64,000 bases of DNA from Geosporobacter ferrireducens (GCF_001750685.1 NZ_CP017269.1:1591416-1655415), one strand, 5' to 3'. Shown: positions 16,223 through 25,797, counted from the first letter of the stretch. Notes: a model not told the origin generated them from the letters alone. Numbers and translations are program-made.

Positions 16223-17497
16223 TCACCGCTTCATTGTTTGTTTTTCAACCAAGTAGTTGATTCCATAGAAAATATGTCGGGTAAAGATACTGACGCCTAT
16301 CATAATCAATGCTGCTGCATAAAATGGAAGATATACAGCACTTCCAATCTTATCAAAAACAAAACCATAAATGAACTGTCCCAGAGGACTTGTACACATA
16401 ACTACACAAATAAAAACAGAAACCACTTTTCCTATTAAGTCTTTGGGAGTCAATAGCTGAAGAACTGTCATCATCTGAATTTGAAACAATGTGTGTAATG
16501 TCAATAACAAACCACTCCCCACTGATAAGATAAAGTAGATTGCCACCTGATTGCTTAGCGTTTGCAATGCAATTCCACCTATGAGTATAGGTAAAGAGCA
16601 TCCAATGAGCAGAAGTGGGCTTGATTTCGCTTTCAGTTTATTGGACATCACTCCTGCCAGAAGCCCGCCTAACACTGCGCCTGCGGCAATTATGCCCTGT
16701 GAGTAGCCATATAACAGGTTAGCAGTATCTTCATTAAAATCTAAATGCTGTGTGATTAAAACTGGCAGTCCGATTAAAACCAACGAAGTTAATAATAGAT
16801 TAGTAGCCGCAAATACTAAAGATATTTTCCACAGTACAGGCTGCTTTTTGAACATAAAATGGAAACTTTCTTTGAGATCACCCAATCCGATAATAAATAT
16901 ATTCCCAGATGTTTTCTTTTTCTCAAATGGAATATGGATGAAAATCTCCATGACTGCCGATGCAAAAAAACAGCCTATACTCAACACTAAAATAAGATTT
17001 AATCCAAAAGCGGAAAATAATAGACCCCCGATAACAGGCCCTGCCATACTGGCTACTGAATTAATCATATCAACAATCGAGTTTGCCTTCATGATATGCT
17101 CTGATCCTACCAAAATAGGAACGCTCGCCTTGACTGCTGGTTGATAAGCACCCTGTATACCATACAGAAGCATCATAGTAATTGCCATAAGTGGAATAAT
17201 ATCCATTTTTCCAACTAGTAAATAGAATAAGGAAATCAGCAATGCAGTGCTGAAATCCAGAACAACCATGATATTACGCTTATTTATGCGATCGGCAAGT
17301 ATACCACCTATTGGGAATAATAAAATCATTGGGATAAACGAAACTGCCAAAATTGTCCCGAACAGCGCAGACGAACCTGTTTGATTCAGCAGGTAAAGTG
17401 GAAGCGCATATCGCAATATCTGGTTACCAAATACGGATATAATTTGGCCTATGGCTACGAGAATAAAATCTTGATTAAATTTCGTTTGTTTACTCAC
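16223..17497 (-). CDS. MFS efflux transporter (macrolide-efflux/Mef-like)
   Basis: A 424-residue protein with twelve predicted helices. It begins like the MefA/TetV branch (FILVAIGQIISVFGNQILRY) and has the motif after helix 2 in FPIGGILADRINKRNIM, followed by AITMMLLYGIQGAYQPAVKA, a segment typical of this exporter group. Its start overlaps the end of the marR gene by 8 nt, so the pair is co-transcribed and presumably drug-induced. Export of macrolides or another antimicrobial is inferred from family membership, not shown. Confidence 0.8.
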   Translation of the reverse strand: MSKQTKFNQDFILVAIGQIISVFGNQILRYALPLYLLNQTGSSALFGTILAVSFIPMILLFPIGGILADRINKRNIMVVLDFSTALLISLFYLLVGKMDIIPLMAITMMLLYGIQGAYQPAVKASVPILVGSEHIMKANSIVDMINSVASMAGPVIGGLLFSAFGLNLILVLSIGCFFASAVMEIFIHIPFEKKKTSGNIFIIGLGDLKESFHFMFKKQPVLWKISLVFAATNLLLTSLVLIGLPVLITQHLDFNEDTANLLYGYSQGIIAAGAVLGGLLAGVMSNKLKAKSSPLLLIGCSLPILIGGIALQTLSNQVAIYFILSVGSGLLLTLHTLFQIQMMTVLQLLTPKDLIGKVVSVFICVVMCTSPLGQFIYGFVFDKIGSAVYLPFYAAALIMIGVSIFTRHIFYGINYLVEKQTMKR

Positions 17498-18035
17498 GGT
17501 TATCCGTTCTCCTTTTTAGGTAATTTTGATGATGTTGCAGTACACGCTCTGTATCACTTGTGTGAAAGTCCATATCTTCTTCAAAGCGGTCTTGTTCTAT
17601 GCCATCAAATCGATATAATTTTCTCAGAAGAGTGCACAATGTTTCTAAATCTTCCGATGTAAAATCGTGGAATATATCCGCTAAAAATTCGTCCGTGCGT
17701 TCGGAACAAACTTTGAAAGCTTGATAACCTTCTGTTGTGATAGAGATATTGACCGCTCGTTTATCCAATTGACTTGGTGCGACGGACAGATATTTCTTTT
17801 TTTCCATAACATCAACAATCTGCTTTGCGCTCTGTTTGGTCGTACCCAGTTGTCGCGCTAGGTAATTGATCGTTGCTTTGCCGTGCGGGGCATGGATAAT
17901 GGCAGGTATCGCCAACATTTGACGTATGGTTATATCTTGCAAATATTTATCTCCTTGCATTTGCAGTTTATTGGTCACGGAAAATAATGTCGCAAGAGCA
18001 TGTTGTGAGAAAAATAAATCCTTTGCTATGTTCAT
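17490..18035 (-). CDS. MarR-family transcriptional regulator
   Basis: A 181-residue winged-helix repressor. The recognition region is ATINYLARQLGTTKQSAKQI, and the wing is VAPSQLDKRAVNISITTEGY, containing the conserved D-x-R. An AAGGAGG ribosome site precedes the ATG. It is the first gene of a two-gene operon with the Mef-like exporter. A 24-bp palindrome straddles the transcription start, so it should repress its own operon and release on binding a small aromatic or drug ligand. Confidence 0.88.
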   Translation of the reverse strand: MNIAKDLFFSQHALATLFSVTNKLQMQGDKYLQDITIRQMLAIPAIIHAPHGKATINYLARQLGTTKQSAKQIVDVMEKKKYLSVAPSQLDKRAVNISITTEGYQAFKVCSERTDEFLADIFHDFTSEDLETLCTLLRKLYRFDGIEQDRFEEDMDFHTSDTERVLQHHQNYLKRRTDNRE

Positions 18036-18050
18036 ATGGTATTCCTCCTT

Positions 18051-18105
18051 ATTTAGACATTATATTGTCTAAATAAAGCATAGTACCCCGCATTAAAATT
18101 GTCAA
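18051..18105 (-). promoter_or_regulatory. marR promoter and operator
   Basis: A -35 TTGACA (18100-18105) and a -10 TATGCT (18077-18082) lie 17 bp apart on the minus strand. Just downstream, at 18051-18074, ATTTAGACA-N6-TGTCTAAAT is a perfect MarR-type dyad covering the transcription start. A half-copy (TGTCTAAATA) lies at 18111-18120 upstream of the -35. Between here and 18521 I see nothing further that is convincing. Confidence 0.75.
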
Positions 18106-18521
18106 TATACTGTCTAAATATTTTTGGCAATATATAAAGTAATCTAAATCTCAATGGATACATTTCCTTAAACTACTGAAATTTCAAAATACAAAAATTA
18201 TCCTGTTGATAGGTTTTCGTGAAAAACAAAAAAGAGCAAGACCAACTTTCAAATCATTCTTACCTCTTTGCTTACTCATAAAAACCCCAATAAATCAGCC
18301 TTTCAGCCGTCTTTCATTGATGTCAATACACCACTTACTAATGGAATTATATAGAGCAACTATCAATGATATTTAGCCTCCAGCAGGAGTGGTCAAACAA
18401 TTAAGGCTTAATGCGCGCTGAGTTTATAAAATCTTAAGAATTTTTTTATAAGTAGTTTATAATTAATTGATATCATTAATCATGCATTCCTGAAAAAATG
18501 AAATTTAAAGGGAGATATTGT

Positions 18522-19670
18522 ATGAACTTAGTATTTTTTGCAGTATTTGGAGTAATATTAATTATTTATAGCTTTTTGAACTATTATATCGGGCTCAGAG
18601 TCTGGCAGTCCCTAGGAATATTCGTGCCCTTTTTAAACAGCAGGGTTTATTGGAGTTTTTTCTGGCTGCTTGTTTTTGCATATATTATTGGCAGGGTATC
18701 AAAGAATTTTCTACCTTATGCGGTGTCCTATAGCTTAACTCAAGTAGGCTCCTACTGGCTTGCTGCTATGGTTTATTTTACAATGGCCTATCTACTTATT
18801 GATATTGTCAGCTTTTTGGGTAAAAAAGCAGGAATTAACCTGTTGGATTTCAAGGCAGGCCCTGGTGTAGGCATTGCTGTATTACTCTTTGTTGTTGGAG
18901 TTATCTTATTTGGCTCATGGAGTGCCCGAAGTCCGAGAAATGTTGAATATGATGTAATGATTAATAAACCTGGAAATAAAGTGAATTCAATTAATGTAGT
19001 CATGGTCTCCGATATACATTTGGGGACGATTATCCATAATGGCAGACTTGTAAACATGGTGAATCGTATTAACGAATTGAACCCAGATATAATCTTGCTT
19101 CCTGGAGATGTTATAGATGAAAATATCCAATATTTTATTGAACAAAACATGTCAGAAACCTTTTCCCGTCTAAATCCGCCACTGGGCATTTATGCAGTTA
19201 TGGGTAATCATGAATATATTGGAGGACATGCGGATGAGATTGCCGTTCATTTAGCCGAGGCGGGTGTTGTTGTTTTAAGAGATGAGGTTGTTCTTGTGAA
19301 TGATAGCTTTTATATTATAGGTAGAGAGGACAGAGATAGCCAGCGCTTTACTGGACAGTCCAGAAAAAGTATAAAAGAGTTAATGGCTCATGTGGACCCT
19401 TCATTACCCCTAATTTTACTCGACCATCAGCCTAATAATTTAAGTGAGCATAAAAAGGCAGGGATCGATTTGCAGGTCTCCGGGCATACGCATCGAGGTC
19501 AGCTTTTTCCTTTCCATTTGATAACTGGAAGGATTTTTGAAATCGACTGGGGACATTTACAGGATGGTGATTATAATATTATTGTTTCTTCTGGTTACGG
19601 AACCTGGGGACCACCTATACGTGTAGGGCATCGAAGTGAAATTGTAAAGATAAATATTCAATTTCAATAG
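18522..19670 (+). CDS. Membrane-anchored metallophosphoesterase (YkuE/YaeI-like)
   Basis: A calcineurin-like phosphoesterase of about 382 residues. Four N-terminal hydrophobic helices (roughly residues 1-135) precede a cytoplasmic catalytic domain with the metal-binding motifs VMVSDIHLG, LLPGDVIDE, AVMGNHEY and VSGHTHRGQ. The start is placed at 18522, where AAAGGGAG provides a ribosome site; an ATG 24 nt earlier has none. Relatives such as YaeI and YkuE hydrolyse UDP-diacylglucosamine-like or other phosphoesters, but the substrate here is unknown. It is the only plus-strand gene in the left third of the window. Confidence 0.88.
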   Translation: MNLVFFAVFGVILIIYSFLNYYIGLRVWQSLGIFVPFLNSRVYWSFFWLLVFAYIIGRVSKNFLPYAVSYSLTQVGSYWLAAMVYFTMAYLLIDIVSFLGKKAGINLLDFKAGPGVGIAVLLFVVGVILFGSWSARSPRNVEYDVMINKPGNKVNSINVVMVSDIHLGTIIHNGRLVNMVNRINELNPDIILLPGDVIDENIQYFIEQNMSETFSRLNPPLGIYAVMGNHEYIGGHADEIAVHLAEAGVVVLRDEVVLVNDSFYIIGREDRDSQRFTGQSRKSIKELMAHVDPSLPLILLDHQPNNLSEHKKAGIDLQVSGHTHRGQLFPFHLITGRIFEIDWGHLQDGDYNIIVSSGYGTWGPPIRVGHRSEIVKINIQFQ

Positions 19671-19863
19671 AATTATGAAAAAATGGCTTTTAGAACTCCT
19701 ACCTTGTGAGAATTATTTTCGCTTTATTAAAACGCAACACGCCACATGAAAAAACTATAGAAATATATTAACAACAGCAATGAATCTCATCTGTATTTCT
19801 TAAACAATTTCTTGAAATTCTATACTTTTTCGCGAAATTTCTTCCCCTTCTTCAAAGACACAT

Positions 19864-19885
19864 CCCCTAAACAATCGTTTAGGGG
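19864..19885. terminator. Short perfect hairpin
   Basis: CCCCTAAAC-AATC-GTTTAGGGG forms a 9-bp stem with a 4-nt loop in the gap between the phosphoesterase and the macrolide kinase genes. Neither side has a strong T-run, so it may terminate only weakly. Confidence 0.4.
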
Positions 19886-19940
19886 AATATAATTAGACAT
19901 TCCATTTTTATCCAAATTCTTCCATACCGCTGTTTTTAAG

Positions 19941-20000
19941 CTATTTGTCCTCTATCAATACCACACACTCCACATGGGTTTTGATAGACAGATGATAATA
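19941..20000 (-). repeat. RlmD-tail relic R1
   Basis: The minus frame reads YYHLSIKTHVECVVLIEDK and a stop. HVE[CT]VVLL/I is the conserved C-terminal signature of RlmD/RumA-type 23S rRNA uracil-C5 methyltransferases. Nothing upstream belongs to such a gene, so only the last 15-20 codons are present. It is the leftmost of six similar relics, all on the minus strand. Confidence 0.55.
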
Positions 20001-20065
20001 TTTCACATAAATAATAGACTTAGGGGCTTTCTTATAAATGGAATCTTAAAATATAGTCACGTTTA

Positions 20066-20962
20066 TTAACTTTCATTTGCAAGCATGTGTGCAGCTGTCT
20101 CGTGCATTTCTTTCATACCTGACACTTGAGCGTATTCAGCAACAGTGATGCCACTGGTTGTTAGAAGTTCAAGAATATGCTCATCCATTCTTGCCCAAGT
20201 TTTACCTCCGGCATTATCATAAGCACCGATTAACTTTTTCAGCCCCTCTTTACCAAAGAGTAGATAATGGGACATGAAATCTACAGACACATCGGCTATT
20301 CCTACTTCTGTCCAATCAATTATTCCAGTAACATGATTGTTCTTATCAATAAGGATATGACCTGGATGTATATCTCCATGTTTTACCCCTATATGAGATG
20401 GCCAAAGAGAGTCTTCAGCTAACCAGGCTTGCCATCGGTCCCATAAATTTGGATTGACATGGTATTTTTCTTGTACACGTTTCATTCGCTGTTTCATTGA
20501 GGCTCTTAACTCACTAGCCCCAAGAATTTCAACACCGATATTATTGAATTCATCTTGAGGTAATGCGTGTAAGTTTGCTAAAGCTTTTCCTAATGAGTAG
20601 TAATATTCAGAGGGTACATTCGTTTCATCAAAACTCCATACATAACCTTGTTTTTCAATATCAATCGTAGCGGCTGGAATACCGTTTAGCTGCTTATATG
20701 CAATTAAGTCTTCTGAAAAAATAGACCAGTCGGGAACTTGAAAGCTTGCATAGTTACTTATGATATCTAACGCTTTTTTCTCTTGTAGCGCATGTCTCAT
20801 AGATTCCGGTCTCCGCGGAATCCTTAGTATCCATTTATCGCCATTTTGAACTTTAGCATGAGCTACTAGAAAGTCAACACCAGATCCATTAATTCTTATC
20901 GTGTCTTCTAAAACATCTAGACCTTTATTATTTGCTAGTTGTTTAACTTTAAGTGTATTCAT
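20066..20962 (-). CDS. mph: Macrolide 2'-phosphotransferase (Mph), copy 1
   Basis: A kinase-fold enzyme of about 298 residues that inactivates macrolides by phosphorylating the desosamine 2'-OH. Visible are the N-lobe segment WILRIPRRPESMRHALQEKK, the catalytic loop GVKHGDIHPGHILID (aminoglycoside-kinase HGDxxxxN, with H in place of the usual N), and the metal-binding GIIDWTEVGIAD. Length is that of Mph enzymes. The start is placed at the second ATG (20962), giving 8 nt from the GGAGG. It is transcribed behind a long leader with an intrinsic terminator (21221-21245). A related copy lies at 21799-22707. Macrolide specificity is inferred from whole-length resemblance. Confidence 0.85.
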   Translation of the reverse strand: MNTLKVKQLANNKGLDVLEDTIRINGSGVDFLVAHAKVQNGDKWILRIPRRPESMRHALQEKKALDIISNYASFQVPDWSIFSEDLIAYKQLNGIPAATIDIEKQGYVWSFDETNVPSEYYYSLGKALANLHALPQDEFNNIGVEILGASELRASMKQRMKRVQEKYHVNPNLWDRWQAWLAEDSLWPSHIGVKHGDIHPGHILIDKNNHVTGIIDWTEVGIADVSVDFMSHYLLFGKEGLKKLIGAYDNAGGKTWARMDEHILELLTTSGITVAEYAQVSGMKEMHETAAHMLANES

Positions 20963-21175
20963 TTTCATTTCCTCCTAATATTCATTTTATTCTTGTCTTC
21001 CATAGGCAGAAAACCGGCCTTACATATTAATTGATTTAGCTTCAATCTTTTTGTATTGTGTCTGATAAATATGATTGGCTTCATCTATCATACACAACAG
21101 ATAACAACCCTTATTTTTCTTTTTAAATGTAGAAACAACACAAAATTTGTATTTAAGATTTTCCTTTTCCGTTTA

Positions 21176-21295
21176 TTATTCATTACTTCTCTCCCATTTC
21201 ACTTTCTTTTTCTGTCCAATAAAAAACACAGGCTGGCTACCTGTGCACTGAGTAAAGGAGAAATATGTGACAAAATAGAACACCTTGTATTTCAT
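21176..21295 (-). CDS. Candidate leader peptide ORF overlapping the mph attenuator
   Basis: A 39-codon minus-strand frame begins with MKYKVFYFVTYFSFTQ and continues as CTGSQPVFFIGQKKK. It runs through the terminator hairpin at 21221-21245 in the mph leader. Drug-inducible resistance genes of Firmicutes often carry such leader ORFs, on which a drug-stalled ribosome prevents terminator folding. No clear Shine-Dalgarno sequence precedes the ATG, so the exact start is uncertain. Confidence 0.4.
   Translation of the reverse strand: MKYKVFYFVTYFSFTQCTGSQPVFFIGQKKKVKWERSNE
21221..21245 (-). terminator. Attenuator terminator in the mph leader
   Basis: On the minus strand CACAGG-TAGCCAG-CCTGTG is followed by TTTTTTATT, an intrinsic terminator about 260 nt upstream of the mph start codon. 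No gene ends just before it, so it must act on the mph leader. The rest of the 20969-21798 gap is AT-rich with no further gene seen. Confidence 0.65.
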
Positions 21296-21518
21296 TATTT
21301 AGACAAGTGGTTCTTACACACATTAAATATATGGTCATTTCAAGAAAACTTTTCAATAGAATTTTTACATAAGCAAAACAAATACTATCATTGATTCAGA
21401 TACATACTTGCCAACATAATAGATCTGCAGTTGAACGGGCATGCAAAGATAGTTATAGTCGTGCTTATATTATACTATTGAAATTTCTTATTGATTCTAA
21501 TTCTATTTTTAGACACAC

Positions 21519-21548
21519 AAAAAGAGGGTAGCTTTGTCCCTCCTTTTT
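21519..21548. terminator. Terminator after the tetR-MFS-mph operon
   Basis: AAAAAGAGGG pairs with CCCTCCTTTTT around a 9-nt loop. A-runs and T-runs on both sides make it bidirectional. It lies 250 nt past the stop of the second mph gene. Confidence 0.6.
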
Positions 21549-21798
21549 AACATCACACATTCGTTAATAAGGTTTTCTTAAAAATAGGCAGACCAATCCC
21601 GATTACGCTACACATAGGTAGATCCTTTAAGCACTATTCAATTAGTCACATAAAGTATTCAATCGAGATCTAAATATTCCACACATTTTTAAGCAACCCT
21701 CCATTCTTTTTAAATCATTAATAGGATAACATATATATTTGGCTTTAGCAAACATAACTAATTCAAAAAATATTCGTTAAACCAATATAGATTCTTTT

Positions 21799-22707
21799 TT
21801 AGTTTTCACTTACCTCTAACGATTGTTTCGCCATCTGTTCATATTCCTCCAGGCCAGATGTGATGGCAAATTCTGCAATGTCAACGGGGTATGCGGCAAC
21901 CAATTCAATGATATGCTCTTTCATCTTTGGCCAATAGTATCCCCCTGCTTCTTTATAAGCATTGATAAGAGATTCAAGTCCTGCTTCACCAAAGGCTTTA
22001 TACTGAAATACAAAATCATTTGATATATCTGCAACCTTTGCTTCAGTCCAATCAATTAAACCGATTACATTAGCATCCTTATCCATTAAAGTGTGTCCTG
22101 CATGGAGATCTCCATGTATGAAGCCTGTCTCCTTCGGCCACAATTCGTCGTTATTTAACCACATCTGCCATCTATTCCATAAGGATTCACCCACTCCAAA
22201 TTTAACTTTTACCGCATCCATTCTTTTTTTCATCAACTGTCTTACTTCTTCAGACGTGTAAACCACCAGTCCAGCATCCTCTGCCTTTTCCTTTGGAATA
22301 CTATGCAACGCTGCCAATGCCTTCCCTAATGTCCGATGAAAGCAATCTGGAACATTATTGACATCCATTTCCCAAACATAATTCCCTATCTCATGATCAA
22401 TTGTACCTGCTGGTATGCCATCTAATTTCTTATAAGCAATTACCTCATCTGTATAGATCGTCCAGTTGGGGGCTTGAAAGGTGGTTATATATTGATTCAC
22501 CAAATCTAATGCGTGCTTTTCAGCCTTTGTTCTTGGCATTACATCTTCACGCCTAGGTAAACGTAAGACCCATTCATTCCCTTCTAAATCAAGGGCAAAT
22601 ACGACCTGGAAGTCAAGCCCTGACTCATTGAATGTTAAAGTATCCTCTTTTATCTTTAAACCATACTTTTTTGCTATTTCGATAACTTGTTCTTTGGTTC
22701 TACTCAT
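21799..22707 (-). CDS. mph: Macrolide 2'-phosphotransferase (Mph), copy 2
   Basis: A 302-residue paralogue of the enzyme at 20066-20962. It has the same layout: [31 protein letters not shown], the catalytic loop [15 protein letters not shown], and [14 protein letters not shown]. It is the third gene of a tetR-MFS-mph operon (52 nt after the MFS gene), so export and inactivation of the same drug are probably induced together. Its divergence from copy 1 (similar motifs, many different residues) suggests separate acquisition or an old duplication. A broader substrate range cannot be excluded. Confidence 0.85.
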   Translation of the reverse strand: MSRTKEQVIEIAKKYGLKIKEDTLTFNESGLDFQVVFALDLEGNEWVLRLPRREDVMPRTKAEKHALDLVNQYITTFQAPNWTIYTDEVIAYKKLDGIPAGTIDHEIGNYVWEMDVNNVPDCFHRTLGKALAALHSIPKEKAEDAGLVVYTSEEVRQLMKKRMDAVKVKFGVGESLWNRWQMWLNNDELWPKETGFIHGDLHAGHTLMDKDANVIGLIDWTEAKVADISNDFVFQYKAFGEAGLESLINAYKEAGGYYWPKMKEHIIELVAAYPVDIAEFAITSGLEEYEQMAKQSLEVSEN

Positions 22708-22759
22708 TCAAATCACTCCTAAGCATTATTATTTTCAAATTAAAAATCTCCTTTTTACC

Positions 22760-24040
22760 TCACATGCTCTCATTGGACTCTTTTAAATCTTCCGTTTTCC
22801 TTAATAGCAAAATTATAATCCCTGTGAATGTTGCAATCATTAATAAGACTGCGGAAAACATCGTATTGTGCAATGCAATTCGCTCTAGGGTAAATCCATA
22901 AATCAAAGCTCCTAGGGGAATACCCCCTCGTGACAGCAAACCCATCATAGAAAATACTCTAGACATATATTGGATGGGTGTCTCCTTTTGAATATGTGCC
23001 TGTATTGGAATAATGATAAATGCGCTGGATATACTTAACAAACATAGTGCTCCTGCTAATGAAACAAAGAATAAAAAGGTATCTTTTCCTAACAAAGATA
23101 TGCTGCCAGGCAATATCAATGCTGTGAAAAGCATCATTGCAGCAGATACAAACCCAGTTCCCCACACCAGTGGTTTTCTTAATTCTCCATCCTTTCCGAA
23201 TAATACTCCAACGAAAATACTTCCGACCAGCCCTCCCAAAATTACAATCATCTGTACATAACCGTACCGAATATCGGAAAATTTCAAGCTCATTTTAAAT
23301 AGTAAAGGTAAAATAACACTGAAAATTGGTTGGAGCATCATATAATTTGCTAAATAAAATAAACAGAGCAAACCTATTGTTCTGTTTGATCGAATAAATT
23401 CTACACCCTCTGATAGGTCTTGAAAAATCCCTATGATGCCTGATCTTGATTTTACCTTTGTAAACTTGTACGCAATCATCATTTCACTGACTGCTGATAG
23501 CAAGAAGGAAACCCCATTCACTATAAATACCATTACTATGCCAAACTTTGCATATAGGGCTGCACCCATCACTGGACCTACCATAATCGATGCAGTTCTC
23601 ATAGAGGATACCATGGCATTGCTACGTGTAGCTTCTCCTTGATCCACAAGTTGCGGCAGCATCCCTCTCGTTGCAGGTTCAAATAGCCCATTCATCAGAA
23701 TAATGATTACCTGCGCCACTAAAAGAATTCCTATACTTAACATATCCCAATAAGCCAGTATAGCTAATATCATGATTACCCCTGCACTAATCAAATCTGT
23801 TACTACCATAATCGTTTTTCTATTCAGCCTATCCCCTAGCACCCCTGCAAAGGGATAAATGATAAGGGTAGGTAAAAATGACAGAAATGAAAAAATTCCT
23901 ATCGTAGCAGCAGTCCCGCCAATATCAATAATATATAGGGGCATAATCATCATCTGGATGGTAGATCCTGTATCGGATACCATCCTACCAATCAAATACA
24001 ACATAAAATCTTTATTTATCATTTTCTTTTCAGACTTCAT
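22760..24040 (-). CDS. MFS efflux transporter (macrolide-efflux-like)
   Basis: About 426 residues and twelve predicted helices. The MFS motif is present after helix 2 (YPFAGVLGDRLNRKTIM), followed by a Mef/TetV-type stretch NGLFEPATRGMLPQLVD. The start is taken as the ATG at 24040, preceded by AGGTGATAGG; a TTG 21 nt upstream is possible. It lies between the tetR and mph genes with gaps of 46 and 52 nt and is presumably part of one drug-inducible transcript. A related protein occurs at 16223-17497. Confidence 0.82.
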   Translation of the reverse strand: MKSEKKMINKDFMLYLIGRMVSDTGSTIQMMIMPLYIIDIGGTAATIGIFSFLSFLPTLIIYPFAGVLGDRLNRKTIMVVTDLISAGVIMILAILAYWDMLSIGILLVAQVIIILMNGLFEPATRGMLPQLVDQGEATRSNAMVSSMRTASIMVGPVMGAALYAKFGIVMVFIVNGVSFLLSAVSEMMIAYKFTKVKSRSGIIGIFQDLSEGVEFIRSNRTIGLLCLFYLANYMMLQPIFSVILPLLFKMSLKFSDIRYGYVQMIVILGGLVGSIFVGVLFGKDGELRKPLVWGTGFVSAAMMLFTALILPGSISLLGKDTFLFFVSLAGALCLLSISSAFIIIPIQAHIQKETPIQYMSRVFSMMGLLSRGGIPLGALIYGFTLERIALHNTMFSAVLLMIATFTGIIILLLRKTEDLKESNESM

Positions 24041-24086
24041 TGACCTATCACCTAATTTCAACTTCTCTTAAAACATCTTTTGAGGA

Positions 24087-24683
24087 TTATGTTGTAAGTT
24101 CATTCGCTATCGCATTAAAAAGAATTTCTTGCACTTTGGGATAAATATCTTCACCAACATCCTTTTTATGAATAATCATTGCTAAAGTTGATCGAATAAC
24201 ACCAGCAATAACCTCAACATCTTCATTGATTAATTTCTTTGACTCCTTATTTTTTGTGATAAATTCCATAAGGGGAACAATACTTCTTAGGGTCTTTGTT
24301 GCTACATATTGGTAATTTAACTTTCTAGCTACCATTTTGTATTCTTCTATGTCAGTGATTAATCTTCGTGTTAAAATATTTGATTCCAACTCAGAAGCCA
24401 TTGCAAATAGGTATACCTTAATTGCATCACGTACATCCTTTGCTTGCTCCACCTTAGGCCAAACCTTTTTTTCAATTTCTTGCCCTTCAAGGGCTAATAG
24501 TTCGAGATAAAGCATCTCTTTTGATTCAAAGAAAATATAAAAACTACTCTTTGCTATCGATACAGAGGAAGTTATATCTTCAATAGATGTATTTTTCAAC
24601 CCCTTTGCGATAAAATTCTTATGTGCAGCCTGCATCATTTCTACCTTAATTCTTTCTTTTTCTATTTCTGTAAATTTCGGCAT
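24087..24683 (-). CDS. TetR-family repressor
   Basis: A 198-residue regulator. The N-terminal helix-turn-helix reads KNTSIEDITSSVSIAKSSFY followed by IFFESKEMLY, typical of TetR proteins, and the C-terminal 140 residues form the ligand-binding part. GAGGTG precedes the ATG. It is the first gene of the tetR-MFS-mph operon. A 29-bp inverted repeat 36 nt upstream is its likely operator, giving negative autoregulation relieved by the drug. Confidence 0.85.
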   Translation of the reverse strand: MPKFTEIEKERIKVEMMQAAHKNFIAKGLKNTSIEDITSSVSIAKSSFYIFFESKEMLYLELLALEGQEIEKKVWPKVEQAKDVRDAIKVYLFAMASELESNILTRRLITDIEEYKMVARKLNYQYVATKTLRSIVPLMEFITKNKESKKLINEDVEVIAGVIRSTLAMIIHKKDVGEDIYPKVQEILFNAIANELTT

Positions 24684-24718
24684 AATATTTTCACCTCAAA
24701 TGAGTATTTTTTATAAAC

Positions 24719-24747
24719 ATAAAAACAATTTGTTAATTTGTTTTTAT
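24719..24747 (-). promoter_or_regulatory. TetR operator dyad
   Basis: Perfect 10-bp arms ATAAAAACAA (24719-24728) and TTGTTTTTAT (24738-24747) flank a 9-nt centre, directly upstream of the tetR gene. Confidence 0.6.
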
Positions 24748-24798
24748 TGTAGCAAAATCTTATTATCCTGTCAATCAGAAATAAGCAATTGCGCAAAT

Positions 24799-24935
24799 AC
24801 CCCTAGTTCTGCGTAAAAGCATGCCCCCCTTAAAGAAAAGTTCTCCCAAACCATATAAGTCTGAGGGAACATATGAAACACGCTAAACCCACTCTATCAG
24901 TGCAACACACTCCACGTGGAAAGATACCGCCTGAA
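24799..24935 (-). repeat. RlmD-tail relic R2 with its terminator
   Basis: The minus frame ends VSFHVECVALIEWV plus stop, the RlmD-type C-terminal signature. It is followed by a terminator hairpin at 24840-24870 (GTTCCCTCAGAC paired with GTTTGGGAGAAC, then TTTTCTTT) and by CTTTTACGCAGAACTA. The same order of parts is found at relic R3 (33850-34030) and, more decayed, at R4. Confidence 0.6.
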
Positions 24936-24972
24936 CCTGGGTGGCTCCTTGGCGGCTTTTCCGCTCTTTGTA

Positions 24973-25797
24973 TTACCTGCTTTTTTCAGAGCGCGTGAAA
25001 AGAAAAGTACCGATGATTAAACAAATCACCGTCAGCGTGGCAATGGCAATAAAGTTCACCACCGGATTGAACAGTACAACGCTTCCGTATTCCGCCGTAC
25101 CGGCATAGACCACTGCTCTGACTAGGTCAAGGCAGTATGTCATCGGCATGGCGTGGCTTAATACATACAAAATGCCGCTAGAGTTGTTGATTGGAATAAG
25201 CGCTCCGGAAAGAAACATCTGCGGCATGGTAATAAGCATCACGGCAATATTGGCAGTCTTGTTGCTTTTGACAAGCCCGATGATGATCATGGCCAGAGCA
25301 CCCCCGGAAAGGCACATGAGTGGCGACAATAGGAGAATCATCAGCAGCTGTCCGGGACTCAGGGTGATACCCATGATGATTCCAACTATTAATGTACCTG
25401 CCATACTGACAATGGCGCTAAAGGATGAACCGAAAATCTTACCGATTACAATCGCATAGCGTGAAATCGGAGAAATCAACATCTCCTGGGTAAAATCCGT
25501 GGTACGGTCTTCAACCAACGATACCATTCCCGTGGTTGTAACCATAAAGAGCATATTGACCATCATGCCGACCATCATATATTTACTGTAATCGAAACCG
25601 AGCCCTCCCGCCATATTCTGTAAGAGGCTGCCTCCCAGCATTCCCATCATAACAAGCGGCATGGCAAGGCTCATTATTATTGTTCCGGGCGACCGGACCG
25701 AAAGGGTTATGTCCCGCAGAGCAATCGTGATAATAGCGTTGATTTCGCGCCCTATTCTTGATTTTCCTTTTTCTTTAGTTAATGCAATTTCATTCAT
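24973..25797 (-). CDS. ABC-2 type transporter permease
   Basis: A 274-residue membrane protein with six hydrophobic helices and the ABC-2 membrane domain pattern (VEDRTTDFTQEMLISPISRY near the middle, typical of the DrrB/NodJ group). It overlaps the ATPase gene upstream by 4 nt and forms a drug- or polyketide-type exporter with it. No further gene follows; relic R2 begins about 40 nt beyond the stop codon. Confidence 0.88.
   Translation of the reverse strand: MNEIALTKEKGKSRIGREINAIITIALRDITLSVRSPGTIIMSLAMPLVMMGMLGGSLLQNMAGGLGFDYSKYMMVGMMVNMLFMVTTTGMVSLVEDRTTDFTQEMLISPISRYAIVIGKIFGSSFSAIVSMAGTLIVGIIMGITLSPGQLLMILLLSPLMCLSGGALAMIIIGLVKSNKTANIAVMLITMPQMFLSGALIPINNSSGILYVLSHAMPMTYCLDLVRAVVYAGTAEYGSVVLFNPVVNFIAIATLTVICLIIGTFLFTRSEKSR

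Noticed and set aside
21056..21394. 112-codon plus-strand ORF in the mph leader region
   Set aside because: Low-complexity Phe/Leu-rich translation of AT-rich DNA, no ribosome site, antisense to the attenuator and leader ORF.
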